Both the position numbers and the translations under genes were made by a program. A stretch of DNA of 31,576 nucleotides from an uncultured Collinsella sp. (lineage in GTDB: Bacteria; Actinomycetota; Coriobacteriia; Coriobacteriales; Coriobacteriaceae). Below are positions 8,838 through 17,140 of the stretch, piece by piece. Below the pieces are notes generated by a model, which did no database searches, was not told where the DNA came from, and worked only from the letters and a program-made list of their open reading frames with translations. Position 1 is the stretch's first letter; each line of letters begins with the position of its first letter. The DNA is taken from the NCBI GenBank assembly GCA_902494715.1, contig CABUUJ010000025.1, forward strand, positions 1 through 31,576, written 5' to 3'.

Positions 8838-9368
8838 ATGACGGAGTCTTATTTGCAGATCGCCGCAAACAACGAGGAGCTGGCGCGCGACATTGTCGAG
8901 CGCGCGAGTGCCCGTGGTGTGACGGTGTCGACGGCGGAGTCGCTGACGGCGGGCATGATCGCCTCGACGATTGCCGATATCCCGGGTGCCTCGGCGGTGC
9001 TTCGTGGAGGTGCGGTGACCTACTGCGATGAGATCAAACATCGCGTGCTCGGCGTCGAGCAGGAAACGCTCGATCGGTTTAGCGCCGTGTCGCACCAGAC
9101 GGCGCGCGAGATGGCCGTGGGCTCGCTGGACCTCTATCAGAGCGATGTGGCCGTGAGCGCAACGGGCTACGCTGGGCCCGGTGGCGGCACTGAGCAAGAC
9201 CCCGCCGGCACGTTCTATATTGGGTGGGCGTATCGTGCGGCCGATGGGGGAGCGCCGGTTGTCGAGTCTGCGCGCTGTCATTATGAGGGCGATCGGTCGT
9301 GCGTTCGTGTCCATGCGGTCGCGGAGGCTTTGGAGCGTATTGTCCGCGTGCTCAATTCTATGGATTAG
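8838..9368 (+). CDS. CinA-family nicotinamide-nucleotide amidase (PncC-type)
   Basis: The product is about 176 residues and consists only of the C-terminal CinA domain, which in characterised members deamidates nicotinamide mononucleotide for NAD recycling. The active-site loop reads STAESLTAGMIAS, and TGYAGPGGGTEQDPAGTFYIGW is the conserved glycine-rich stretch. The usual AESCTGG loop has Leu for Cys and Ala for the first Gly; such variants also occur in other actinobacteria. I chose ATG 8838; an in-frame TTG at 8829 is possible but lacks a ribosome binding site. The gene lies just downstream of pgsA, ends at a hairpin and precedes recA, the usual place for cinA. The N-terminal pyrophosphatase domain of full CinA is absent. 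Confidence 0.88.
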   Translation: MTESYLQIAANNEELARDIVERASARGVTVSTAESLTAGMIASTIADIPGASAVLRGGAVTYCDEIKHRVLGVEQETLDRFSAVSHQTAREMAVGSLDLYQSDVAVSATGYAGPGGGTEQDPAGTFYIGWAYRAADGGAPVVESARCHYEGDRSCVRVHAVAEALERIVRVLNSMD

Positions 9369-9375
9369 ACGTGGT

Positions 9376-9399
9376 TTAAGGGGCCTTAGGGCCCCTTAA
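9376..9399 (+). terminator. Hairpin after the rnj-cinA cluster
   Basis: A perfect 10-bp stem pairs TTAAGGGGCC (9376-9385) with 9390-9399 around a four-base TTAG loop, five bases after the cinA-like stop. The downstream T-run is weak, so termination efficiency is uncertain. The stem is nearly symmetric and could act in either direction. Confidence 0.7.
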
Positions 9400-9566
9400 T
9401 TGTGGAGATAGGGACCTTTGACCGGAATTACGTTTGCGCTGGTACATGGCATAAATTTGTTCGAACACCCGTATTTGTGATTTGCGTGGTCAAGCGTTTG
9501 GTCGGTGATTGGTCGGCGTTTGGTTGGGTTTTGGAATGGCCGGGTGCATATGATGAATCTGAACGG

Positions 9567-9595
9567 TTGACCACGAACAGCCGTTCGTTTATTAT
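9567..9595 (+). promoter_or_regulatory. recA promoter with LexA (SOS) box
   Basis: TTGACC (9567-9572) and TATTAT (9590-9595), spaced by exactly 17 bases, form a near-consensus promoter. The spacer contains CGAACAGCCGTTCG (9574-9587), a perfect CGAAC-N4-GTTCG LexA operator as known for Gram-positive and mycobacterial LexA. LexA bound here would block RNA polymerase directly. A second palindrome, TGTTCGAACA (9458-9467), lies about 100 bases upstream but lacks the N4 spacing. Confidence 0.9.
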
Positions 9596-9625
9596 CGTTT
9601 CAGGTTGTTAAGAGGAGGGCTATTC

Positions 9626-10774
9626 ATGGCCAAGAATTCAGGTCCCGTACGTACCGTTCATGCACGCACGACGGGTAAAGAGCGCGATGAGATGATCGCC
9701 ACCACCAAGGCCGAGATCGAGAAGAAGTTCGGCCAGGGCTCTATCATGAGGTATGGCGACGGCGGTCCGGAGCTCGAGGTCGAGGCTATTCCGACGGGCT
9801 CTCTGGCGCTCGATGCCGCCTTGGGTATCGGCGGCGTGCCGCGCGGCCGTATCGTCGAGATTTATGGCCCCGAGTCCTCCGGTAAGACGACGCTTTCGCT
9901 CGAGATCCTTGCAGAAGCACAGGCCATGGGCGGCGTCGTTGCATTTATCGATGCCGAGCACGCGCTTGATCCCACTTATGCCGCGCGCATCGGTGTTGAT
10001 ATCGATGAGGTCCTCATTTCCCAGCCCGACACGGGCGAACAGGCGCTCGAGATCGTCGATATGCTTGTGCGCTCCGGTGCCATCGACGCCATCGTCGTCG
10101 ACTCTGTTGCCGCCTTGACTCCGCGTGCCGAGATCGAGGGCGAGATCGGTGACACGACGGTGGGTCTGCAGGCTCGCTTGATGAGCCAGGCGCTCCGCAA
10201 GCTCGCTGGCTCGCTTGCCAAGTCCAACACGACCTGCATCTTCATTAACCAGTTGCGCGAGAAGATCGGCGTCATGTTCGGCAACCCCGAGACCACCACG
10301 GGCGGACGCGCGCTCAAGTTCTTCTCTTCCGTGCGAATCGATATTCGCAAAATCGATACCATCAAGCTCAAGGACGAGGTTATCGGCAATCGCGTGCGTG
10401 CCAAGGTCGTTAAGAACAAGGTGGCCGCTCCGTTCCGCTCGGCCGAGTTTGACATCATGTATGGCACCGGTATCTCCAAAGAGGGCTCGATTCTGGATAT
10501 GGCCGTCGAGTGCGGCATCTGCAAAAAGATGGGATCCTGGTTTGCCTATGGCGAGGATAAGCTCGGCAACGGTCGCGAGGCCGCCAAGACGTTCCTGCGC
10601 GAGCATCCCGATTGCGCTGACGAGATCGAGCACAAGGTTCGCCTTGCCTGCGGTCTTGAGTATGACGATGATGCCCCCTCGGAGGTTGAGTTGACCGACC
10701 AGCCCGCCCCCGAGGAGTTTGATGAGCTGTACGCCATCGATGGCTCCGCAATGCTCGACGATGACGACGAGTAG
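9626..10774 (+). CDS. recA: Recombinase RecA
   Basis: RecA forms ATP-dependent filaments on single-stranded DNA, drives strand exchange and triggers LexA self-cleavage. The 382-residue protein shows Walker A GPESSGKT (81-88), the Walker B region around IVVDSVAAL, the DNA-binding loop stretch EGEIGDTTVGLQARLMSQAL, and FINQLREKIGVMFG. The C-terminus is strongly acidic, as usual. The ATG at 9626 follows AGAGGAGGG (9611-9619); an upstream TTG in the same frame has no such site. The N-terminus is about 20 residues longer than in short RecA proteins. Expression is probably SOS-controlled through the box at 9574-9587. recX follows after 11 bases. Confidence 0.98.
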   Translation: MAKNSGPVRTVHARTTGKERDEMIATTKAEIEKKFGQGSIMRYGDGGPELEVEAIPTGSLALDAALGIGGVPRGRIVEIYGPESSGKTTLSLEILAEAQAMGGVVAFIDAEHALDPTYAARIGVDIDEVLISQPDTGEQALEIVDMLVRSGAIDAIVVDSVAALTPRAEIEGEIGDTTVGLQARLMSQALRKLAGSLAKSNTTCIFINQLREKIGVMFGNPETTTGGRALKFFSSVRIDIRKIDTIKLKDEVIGNRVRAKVVKNKVAAPFRSAEFDIMYGTGISKEGSILDMAVECGICKKMGSWFAYGEDKLGNGREAAKTFLREHPDCADEIEHKVRLACGLEYDDDAPSEVELTDQPAPEEFDELYAIDGSAMLDDDDE

Positions 10775-10785
10775 CGGATGCCGAC

Positions 10786-11478
10786 ATGTCGTATACGGTG
10801 ACCGAGGCCACGGTCGTCTTTCCCGATAAGAAGGCGGCCTCCTCGTTCTCGAGCGGTTATGCGTCTAAAAAGCCCTGCGCGCATATCGATTGCGATTTTG
10901 AGGGCGGTTTCGAACGTTCCATTTGGATTCCCGTGCGCGTGGCGCGCCTGTACGTTAAGAACCGCCCCGATCTTCCCTCTGATTGGGATGACTTTCGCGA
11001 GGCGGTGCAGCTTATCGAACGCAAATGTGCACTCACCATGGTGACCGAGATGCTTTCGCGCCGCGATCATGCCACGGGCGAGGTGCGCGATAAGTTGGCT
11101 CGCTATGGCTTTCGACAGCCCGCGATCGATTTTGCGGTTGCTCAAGCGACCGAGTATCGGTTTTTGGACGAGAACCGTTTTTGCTCGTACTTTATCGAAG
11201 AGCGCAAACGTCGCGGCTGGGGACAGCGCAAGATCGAGGTTGAGCTCAAGCGTCGTCATGTCGTGCTTGACGATATCCCCGGGTATCCCGAGGCATATTT
11301 TGCCGTGGATGACGACTTGGCCCGCGCTTCGGCCTTGCTCGCTAAACGTCGCGTCCCCGAGGTCCGTGCATTCGAAAAGCTCGTCAGGTTTTTGATGGGT
11401 AAAGGTTTCTCGTATCACATCGCCGCCGATGCCGTTAAGGCACGTCTCGATGCCTTAAGCGAGGAGTGTGCCGTGTAA
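10786..11478 (+). CDS. recX: Regulatory protein RecX
   Basis: The 230-residue product is RecX-like. The central and C-terminal part has the helical repeats of the family, with ALTMVTEMLSRRDHATGEV and the LARYGFRQPAIDFAV and KGFSYHIAADAV segments. RecX binds RecA filaments and limits or modulates their activity. The N-terminal 80 residues have the beta-rich extension seen in actinobacterial and Firmicutes members. It lies 11 bases after recA with no separate promoter visible, so it should be co-induced by DNA damage. The ribosome binding site is weak, which may keep RecX below RecA. Confidence 0.9.
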   Translation: MSYTVTEATVVFPDKKAASSFSSGYASKKPCAHIDCDFEGGFERSIWIPVRVARLYVKNRPDLPSDWDDFREAVQLIERKCALTMVTEMLSRRDHATGEVRDKLARYGFRQPAIDFAVAQATEYRFLDENRFCSYFIEERKRRGWGQRKIEVELKRRHVVLDDIPGYPEAYFAVDDDLARASALLAKRRVPEVRAFEKLVRFLMGKGFSYHIAADAVKARLDALSEECAV

Positions 11479-11541
11479 GCATAGCACTCGTTACGCCCCT
11501 GCCGTTCACCGCTCGATTGGCGCCGTGCCGGGTGCGTTTAT

Positions 11542-11570
11542 TTGACAGTTGTTGCGGTTCAACGTAGGAT
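11542..11570 (+). promoter_or_regulatory. Predicted promoter for rny
   Basis: TTGACA (11542-11547), a perfect -35, is followed after 17 bases by TAGGAT (11565-11570), a fair -10. It predicts a 5' leader of about 160 bases before rny, which contains the hairpin at 11676-11701. Confidence 0.65.
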
Positions 11571-11675
11571 AAATACCGTCATTTGCTTTGTGATATGTGC
11601 TCATCTGTGATGAGTTTGTTTATATGTTTATCTGTATCCGACCCGCATAAGCTGCGCCCATATTACTCAAATGTC

Positions 11676-11701
11676 GCGAGCCGTTCGTAAGGACGGTTCG
11701 C
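11676..11701 (+). other. Leader hairpin upstream of rny
   Basis: GCGAGCCGT (11676-11684) pairs with ACGGTTCGC (11693-11701) over nine positions with one G-U pair, around an eight-base loop, followed by TTTG. It lies in the predicted rny leader, 35 bases before the start codon. It could end recA-recX transcription weakly or serve as a cleavage or stability element in the rny mRNA. Confidence 0.5.
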
Positions 11702-11736
11702 TTTGTTGTGTAACGAATCCATAAAAAGGAGTGAGC

Positions 11737-13287
11737 ATGCCTATCATTGCAGCGCTCGTTGGCCTCGTTTTGGGTGCCATCGCCGCCATTGCCTACATGC
11801 GCACCGCCAAGCAGGGTAGTCTTCACGAGGCCGACGAAAAGATTCAGTCGGCACACGCGCAGGCAGAGTCCCTGATCGGTGATGCAAAGCGTCAGGCCGA
11901 GACCCTCAAAAAAGAGGCTCTGCTCGAGGCTAAGGAAGAGATCATCAAGAACAAGCAGGCCGCCGAGGCCGAGGACAAGCAGCGCAAGAGCGAGATTCGC
12001 ACGCTCGAAAATCGCGTGATGCAGCGCGAGGAATCGCTCGATCGTCGCAACGATGCGCTCGATAAGCGCGAGCACCAGCTGTCCAGCCAGGCCGGTCAGG
12101 TCGAGAAGCGCTCTCGCGAGCTTGAGGAGCTCTGCGCCAAGCAGACCTCCGAGCTCGAGCGTATTGCCGACCTTACGCGCGAGGACGCTCACAAGGAGCT
12201 GCTCGACAAGGTCCGCGGCGAGGTTACCCACGAGGCGGCCACCATCATCCGCGAGTCCGAGCAGCAGGTCCGCGCCGAGTGCCATAAGACCGCCCAGGAG
12301 ATTCTCTCCCTGGCGATTCAGCGTTGCGCCGCAGACCACACCGCCGAGGTCACCGTCACTTCCGTTCATATTCCCTCCGATGACCTCAAGGGTCGCATCA
12401 TCGGTCGCGAGGGTCGCAACATCCGCACTTTTGAGCAGGTGTCCGGTGTCAACCTCGTGATTGACGACACCCCCGAGACCGTCGTGCTTTCGAGCTTCGA
12501 TCCGGTCCGTCGTGAGACTGCCCGCGTGGCGCTCGAGAACCTCATTGCAGACGGCCGCATTCACCCCGCCCGCATCGAGGAGATGTATCACAAGGCCGCC
12601 GACTTGGTTCAGCAGCGTGTGCGCGAGGCTGGCGAGCAGGCCGCCTTCGATACCGGTATCCACGATCTGCACCCCGAGATCGTCAAGACCCTGGGTGCTC
12701 TTCGCTACCGCACCTCGTTTGGTCAGAACGTGCTGCAACACTCGCTTGAGGTTTCCGACCTGTGCGGCGTTATGGCCTCCGAGCTCGGTCTGGATGTTGT
12801 GACCGCTAAGCGTGCCGGTCTTCTGCATGACCTTGGCAAGGCCATCGACCACGACGTTGAGGGACCGCATGCTGTCATTGGCGCCGAGCTTGCCCGCCGT
12901 TATGGTGAGAAGCCCGTTATCGTCCACGCGATCGAAGCCCATCATGCCGATGTCGACCCCAACACGGTGCTCGACGTTCTGGTCCAGGCTGCCGATGCCG
13001 TCTCCGCTTCTCGTCCCGGTGCCCGCCGCGAGTCGGCCGAGAACTACATCAAGCGTCTTGAGAAGCTCGAGGAGATCGCCAACTCTCACGACGGCGTCGA
13101 GCGTACCTATGCCATGCAGGCCGGTCGCGAGGTTCATGTCATGGTTCAACCGGACAAGATCTCCGATGCCCAGTCCACGGTGCTTGCGCACGATATCGCC
13201 CATCAGATCGAGGAAGAGATGGAGTATCCCGGTCAGGTGCGCGTTGTCGTGATTCGCGAGAGCCGTGCCGTCGATATCGCTAAATAA
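11737..13287 (+). CDS. rny: Ribonuclease Y
   Basis: RNase Y is a membrane-anchored endoribonuclease that initiates mRNA decay. The 516-residue protein shows an N-terminal membrane helix (IIAALVGLVLGAIAAIAYM), a long charged coiled coil (about 25-205), a KH RNA-binding domain (about 208-275, with LKGRIIGREGRNIRTFE) and an HD phosphodiesterase domain (about 330-425, with LLHDLGKAIDHD and EAHHAD). Length matches the family. ATG 11737 is preferred over GTG 11731 because AAAAGGAG lies at a proper distance. The next gene begins one base after the stop codon. Together with RNase J this organism has the RNase J plus RNase Y decay system. Confidence 0.97.
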   Translation: MPIIAALVGLVLGAIAAIAYMRTAKQGSLHEADEKIQSAHAQAESLIGDAKRQAETLKKEALLEAKEEIIKNKQAAEAEDKQRKSEIRTLENRVMQREESLDRRNDALDKREHQLSSQAGQVEKRSRELEELCAKQTSELERIADLTREDAHKELLDKVRGEVTHEAATIIRESEQQVRAECHKTAQEILSLAIQRCAADHTAEVTVTSVHIPSDDLKGRIIGREGRNIRTFEQVSGVNLVIDDTPETVVLSSFDPVRRETARVALENLIADGRIHPARIEEMYHKAADLVQQRVREAGEQAAFDTGIHDLHPEIVKTLGALRYRTSFGQNVLQHSLEVSDLCGVMASELGLDVVTAKRAGLLHDLGKAIDHDVEGPHAVIGAELARRYGEKPVIVHAIEAHHADVDPNTVLDVLVQAADAVSASRPGARRESAENYIKRLEKLEEIANSHDGVERTYAMQAGREVHVMVQPDKISDAQSTVLAHDIAHQIEEEMEYPGQVRVVVIRESRAVDIAK

Positions 13288-13288
13288 C

Positions 13289-14374
13289 ATGAACGACGCG
13301 AACGAGCTCATCTCATTTATCGCGTCGATGTCGGGGGAGGGCAACCTTCGCGTCGAGGAAAACCTTGGCGAGGGGTATGTCCGCCTCCGCGTTTCGGAGG
13401 CCGAGCGCCGTCAAGCGAAGCATGACATTCAGCATGTAGAGGACATTGTCATCGAGATGCTGCGCAATGCTCGTGATGCCGGAGCCGATAAGGTCTATCT
13501 TGCCACGACCAAGGAGGAGGGTGTTCGCACCCTCCTCTTCCTGGATAACGGTTCGGGTGTGCCGCAGGATATGCAGGAGCGTATCTTCGATGCCCGTGTC
13601 ACCTCCAAGCTCGAGAGCATGAAAATGGACCGTTGGGGTGTTCACGGTCGTGGTATGGCGTTGTTCTCTATCAAGCAGAACACGGATGAGGCACGCGTTG
13701 TTACATCGGGCGTCGATTTGGGCTCCGCGTTTAAGGTGTGCGTTGCTACCGATCGCTTGGGTGAGCGCGCCGACCAGTCGAGCTGGCCTCAGGCGGTTAA
13801 AGACGAAGACGGCCGCTATGTATGTGCTCGCGGCCCCCACAACATCATTCGCGCGGCCTGTGAGTTTGCCCTTGAGGAGCTGCGTTGCTGCGATGTGTAT
13901 CTGGGCTCTCCGTCCGAGATCGCTGCGACCCTGTACGCTCAGGCTTCGAGTCGTCTCGATACGTCGCGCCTGCTCTTTATCGATGACGAGTGCGAGCTTC
14001 CGGTTGTCGATCGTTTGGGCCTTGCCTCGGATGCCGAGGACTTTATCCGGATCTGCTCCGGGTTGGGTCTCGAGATGTCCGAGCGCACTGCCCACCGTAT
14101 TCTGTCGGGACAGATTAAGCCCGTTCGCGGCGTTACCGCGCGCCTGCTGCGCGAGCGTGATTCCACCTCGCAAGCGCCGGCTCCCGTCGATCTTGCCAAG
14201 GACCGTCGAGGTCTTCGCATCGCCAAGGATGATATGGCGCAGTTTTCGCGTGCGGTCGAGCGTGACTTTAATGACCTCGCTGCCCGGTATTACCTCAATC
14301 TGTGCGGCGACCCTAAGATTCGCGTTTCGCGTGATCGCATCACGGTGACGTTCGATCTTGCCAAAGAGGAATAA
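13289..14374 (+). CDS. Stand-alone GHKL-fold ATPase, function unknown
   Basis: The 361-residue protein has a GHKL (Hsp90/histidine kinase/MutL type) ATP-binding domain in its N-terminal half. The N box is IEMLRNARDAGAD (about residues 55-67), the first glycine motif is LDNGSGVP (85-92) and the second is WGVHGRGMALFSIK (116-129). There is no histidine phosphoacceptor domain, membrane helix or sensor, so it is not a normal histidine kinase. The C-terminal half (about 200-361) matches nothing I recognise. The ATG starts one base after the rny stop, so translation is probably coupled to RNase Y, and spoVS follows after 74 bases. In Bacillus the gene between rny and spoVS is ymdB, a phosphodiesterase. 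Function should not be assumed. Confidence 0.8.
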   Translation: MNDANELISFIASMSGEGNLRVEENLGEGYVRLRVSEAERRQAKHDIQHVEDIVIEMLRNARDAGADKVYLATTKEEGVRTLLFLDNGSGVPQDMQERIFDARVTSKLESMKMDRWGVHGRGMALFSIKQNTDEARVVTSGVDLGSAFKVCVATDRLGERADQSSWPQAVKDEDGRYVCARGPHNIIRAACEFALEELRCCDVYLGSPSEIAATLYAQASSRLDTSRLLFIDDECELPVVDRLGLASDAEDFIRICSGLGLEMSERTAHRILSGQIKPVRGVTARLLRERDSTSQAPAPVDLAKDRRGLRIAKDDMAQFSRAVERDFNDLAARYYLNLCGDPKIRVSRDRITVTFDLAKEE

Positions 14375-14380
14375 AATCTT

Positions 14381-14398
14381 TACCGAGTCCGCTCGGTA
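14381..14398 (+). other. Hairpin between GHKL gene and spoVS
   Basis: TACCGAG (14381-14387) pairs perfectly with CTCGGTA (14392-14398) around TCCG, six bases after the GHKL stop. No T-run follows, so it is more likely an operator or processing site than a terminator. Confidence 0.5.
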
Positions 14399-14448
14399 CG
14401 ATACAGTTATTGCAGTTAAAACGTACTTTTAAACGCAGGAGTTTCTTC

Positions 14449-14766
14449 ATGGATTGCCTGAAGGTATCAAGCAAATCATCGCCCGCGTCCGTTGCCGGCG
14501 CCATTGCCGGCATGGTCAAAGATGGCGTCCCCGTCAACATTCAGTGCGTCGGCGCCGGTGCCGTCAACCAGGCCATCAAGGCCGTTGCCATTGCGCGCGG
14601 CTTTCTGATTCCGACCGGCTTTGATGTCTCCTGCGCGCCGGTGTTCTCCGACATCCTCATTAACGGGGAGTCGCGCACGGCAATTCGTCTCTCTATCTAC
14701 GTTCACCAGATTAATCGGGCTGCTATGGATAACGTCGTCATGGACGACGTTAAGCCTGTTGCGTAA
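14449..14766 (+). CDS. spoVS: Stage V sporulation protein S (SpoVS)
   Basis: This 105-residue protein closely fits SpoVS. It begins DCLKVSSKSSPASVAGAIAG and contains CVGAGAVNQAIKAVAIARG, which form an Alba-like small alpha/beta nucleic-acid-binding fold. In Bacillus SpoVS affects septation and spore coat assembly, but homologues are also found in bacteria that do not sporulate, where the role is unknown. ATG 14449 follows GCAGGAG at the right distance; the upstream in-frame TTG at 14410 has no such site and would add a basic extension absent from the family. No other sporulation gene is seen in the window. Confidence 0.93.
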   Translation: MDCLKVSSKSSPASVAGAIAGMVKDGVPVNIQCVGAGAVNQAIKAVAIARGFLIPTGFDVSCAPVFSDILINGESRTAIRLSIYVHQINRAAMDNVVMDDVKPVA

Positions 14767-14831
14767 ACGAGCCATCTGCACGCTTGTAGCACCTATGCGC
14801 CCCGTCGACACCATCGTTAGGATGTAAGCTC

Positions 14832-16202
14832 ATGGACCAGCGTTCCGTACGCGATATTCTTGCCGGTAAAACCTACTTTATCCGCACATTCGGCTGCCAG
14901 ATGAATCAGCACGACTCCGAGCGCGTGAGTGGCTTGCTCGATTCGTATGGCTGTCTTATGGCGCTCGATCCCGAGCATGCCGATATTGTCGTGTTCATGA
15001 CGTGCTGTGTGCGCGAGGCTGCCGATACTCGCCTCTATGGTCAGTGCAATTCCTGCAAGAGCCTGCCTCCTTCGCCTTCGGGTAAGCGTGTGGTCGCCGT
15101 GGGCGGCTGCATCGCCCAGCGCGATGGCGAGGGCTTGCTCACCAACGTCGATAACGTCAACGTCATTTTCGGCACCCATTCCATTGCTCACGTGGCAGAG
15201 CTTATCGCCGAGGCGTTTTTGGATGGCAAGCGCCATATCCGTACGAATGAGCATGAGGATACCGACGCCATGAGTATGCCGTGGCATCGCGAGACGCAGT
15301 ATCACGCCTGGGTGCCTATCATGACGGGCTGCAACAACTTCTGCACGTACTGCATCGTGCCGTACGTCCGTGGTCGTGAGAAGAGTCGTCCCTTCGAGGA
15401 GATTGTCGACGAGGTTACCGGGCTTGTGCGTCAGGGCGTGCGCGAGATTACGCTGCTGGGCCAAAACGTTAACTCCTACGGTCGCGATCTCTTTGGCAAG
15501 CCGCGTTTTGCCGATCTGCTGCGCGCTGTGGGCGATACGGGTGTCGAGCGTATCTTCTTTACCTCTTCGCATCCCAAAGATCTGCTGCCCGAGACCATCG
15601 ATGCTATGGCCGAGACGCCTGCCGTCATGCCGCAGCTTCACTTGGCCGTTCAGTCGGGTTCCACGCGCATCCTTAAAGAGATGAATCGTCGGTACACGCG
15701 CGAGGATTATCTGGGCCTGGTCGATCGTATTCGTAACCGTATGCCCGATATTGCGCTTTCGACCGACATCATCGTGGGCTTCCCTGGTGAGACCGAGGAA
15801 GACTTTGAGCAGACGCTCTCGCTTGCCGAGACGGTGCGCTATGCCCAAGCCTACACGTTTATTTACTCCAAGCGCGCCGGTACCCCGGCCGCCGAGATTT
15901 ATGATCCCACCCCGCATGAGGTTATCCTTGAGCGCTTTAACCGTCTGGTCAAGGTTATCGAGACGACGGCACACGAGTTTAACCAGGGCGAGCTTCACAC
16001 TGTGGTGCCTGCGCTCATTGAGGGCACGAGCAAGAAGAACGACGCTGTCCTTCTGGGCAAGAGCCCTAAGAACCAGACGGTGCATGCGCCGATTCCTGCT
16101 GGCTATAGCATCGATCAGCTTATCGGCAAGATCGTCGATGTTGATATTGATGTCGCCAAGACGTGGTATCTGTCTGGCTCCGTCGTGGGCGAGCCTCGCT
16201 AA
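14832..16202 (+). CDS. miaB: tRNA-2-methylthio-N6-dimethylallyladenosine synthase MiaB
   Basis: MiaB is a radical-SAM enzyme that adds the methylthio group to isopentenylated A37 in tRNAs reading UNN codons. The 456-residue protein has the N-terminal cluster cysteines C22 (TFGCQMNQHDSE), C58 or C59 and C93 (VGGCIAQRDG), and the radical-SAM motif CNNFCTYC at C167, C171 and C174. FGCQMNQHDSE and CNNFCTYCIVPYVRGREKSR are diagnostic of MiaB. A TRAM domain ends it. The stop codon overlaps the start of miaA, which makes the substrate of this enzyme. An extra CNSC pair (C72, C75) follows the second N-terminal cysteine region. Confidence 0.96.
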   Translation: MDQRSVRDILAGKTYFIRTFGCQMNQHDSERVSGLLDSYGCLMALDPEHADIVVFMTCCVREAADTRLYGQCNSCKSLPPSPSGKRVVAVGGCIAQRDGEGLLTNVDNVNVIFGTHSIAHVAELIAEAFLDGKRHIRTNEHEDTDAMSMPWHRETQYHAWVPIMTGCNNFCTYCIVPYVRGREKSRPFEEIVDEVTGLVRQGVREITLLGQNVNSYGRDLFGKPRFADLLRAVGDTGVERIFFTSSHPKDLLPETIDAMAETPAVMPQLHLAVQSGSTRILKEMNRRYTREDYLGLVDRIRNRMPDIALSTDIIVGFPGETEEDFEQTLSLAETVRYAQAYTFIYSKRAGTPAAEIYDPTPHEVILERFNRLVKVIETTAHEFNQGELHTVVPALIEGTSKKNDAVLLGKSPKNQTVHAPIPAGYSIDQLIGKIVDVDIDVAKTWYLSGSVVGEPR

Positions 16203-17140
16203 TGATTTCCACCGGTGCAAGCCTTTCTGCCGTAGCGATTGTCGGTCCGACGGCGGTCGGCAAAAGCGATGTTGCCGACCGCCTGGCCGCTCGTCTTTCG
16301 TCCGAAGTGTTGTCTTGTGACGCGATGCAAATCTATCGTGGCATGGACATCGGTACGGCCAAGATGATGCCCGAGGAGTGCTCGGTGCCCCTGCGCCTTG
16401 TCGATATCGTGGATCCGGGCGTCGCGTATTCAGCTGCGCTCTATCAGACGGATGCCCGGGCGCATATCGAGCGTTTGCTTGGCGAGCAACGTCTTCCGGT
16501 CTTTTGCGGCGGTACGGGCCTGTATCTCAAGGCTGCACTCGATGAAATGGATTTTCCTTCGGGAGAACTCGAGGACGAACGCCGCACGGGCTATCAGGAA
16601 CTTGCCGAGCGTATTGGCGAGGAGGCGCTGCATGCCCTGCTTGCCGAGCGCGATCCGGAATCTGCTGCCGTGATTCATCCCCATAACGTGCGTCGTGTGA
16701 TTCGTGCGCTCGAGATGCATGATGACGGTGTGTCGTATGCCGAGCAGAAGTCGAAATTCAGCGTCCCGCGCGAGCGTTATCATGCCTTGTGGTTTGGTCT
16801 GACGCGTAGCCGTGAAGTGCTCTATGAGCGCATTAACATGCGTGTCGACCTTATGTTTGAGCAGGGGCTGGTTGATGAGGTCCGTGGCCTTATGGACCAG
16901 GGCTTGGGTGATGCGCTCACGTCGATGCAGGCAATTGGTTACAAAGAGATTATCGATGCCTTGCGTGGCGCTATTACCATGGATGAGGCCCGTGAGCTTA
17001 TCAAGATGCGTTCACGTCGCTATGCCAAGCGCCAGCTTTCCTGGTTTAAGCGTGACGATCGCATCGTTTGGTTCGATATGGATGAGTTTACGATCGATGA
17101 GGTCGTTGATGATATCTGCCGTCGTATCGAGGCTGTCTAA
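16202..17140 (+). CDS. miaA: tRNA dimethylallyltransferase MiaA
   Basis: MiaA transfers a dimethylallyl group to A37 of tRNA, the step before MiaB. The 312-residue protein has the P-loop GPTAVGKS (15-22), the substrate segments SCDAMQIYRGMDIGTAKM and FCGGTGLYLKA, and a C-terminal QAIGYKEIIDAL motif. ATG 16202 overlaps the miaB stop by one base; an upstream in-frame GTG at 16163 would extend into miaB and is less likely. The stop overlaps the hflX start, so miaB, miaA and hflX form a tightly coupled unit. Confidence 0.96.
   Translation: MISTGASLSAVAIVGPTAVGKSDVADRLAARLSSEVLSCDAMQIYRGMDIGTAKMMPEECSVPLRLVDIVDPGVAYSAALYQTDARAHIERLLGEQRLPVFCGGTGLYLKAALDEMDFPSGELEDERRTGYQELAERIGEEALHALLAERDPESAAVIHPHNVRRVIRALEMHDDGVSYAEQKSKFSVPRERYHALWFGLTRSREVLYERINMRVDLMFEQGLVDEVRGLMDQGLGDALTSMQAIGYKEIIDALRGAITMDEARELIKMRSRRYAKRQLSWFKRDDRIVWFDMDEFTIDEVVDDICRRIEAV

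Noticed and set aside
9458..9467. TGTTCGAACA as a second LexA box before recA
   Set aside because: It lacks the four-base spacer between half-sites, so it does not match the operator pattern of the other boxes.
9402..9611. Plus-strand 69-codon frame before recA
   Set aside because: It covers the recA promoter and LexA box and has no ribosome binding site or known similarity.
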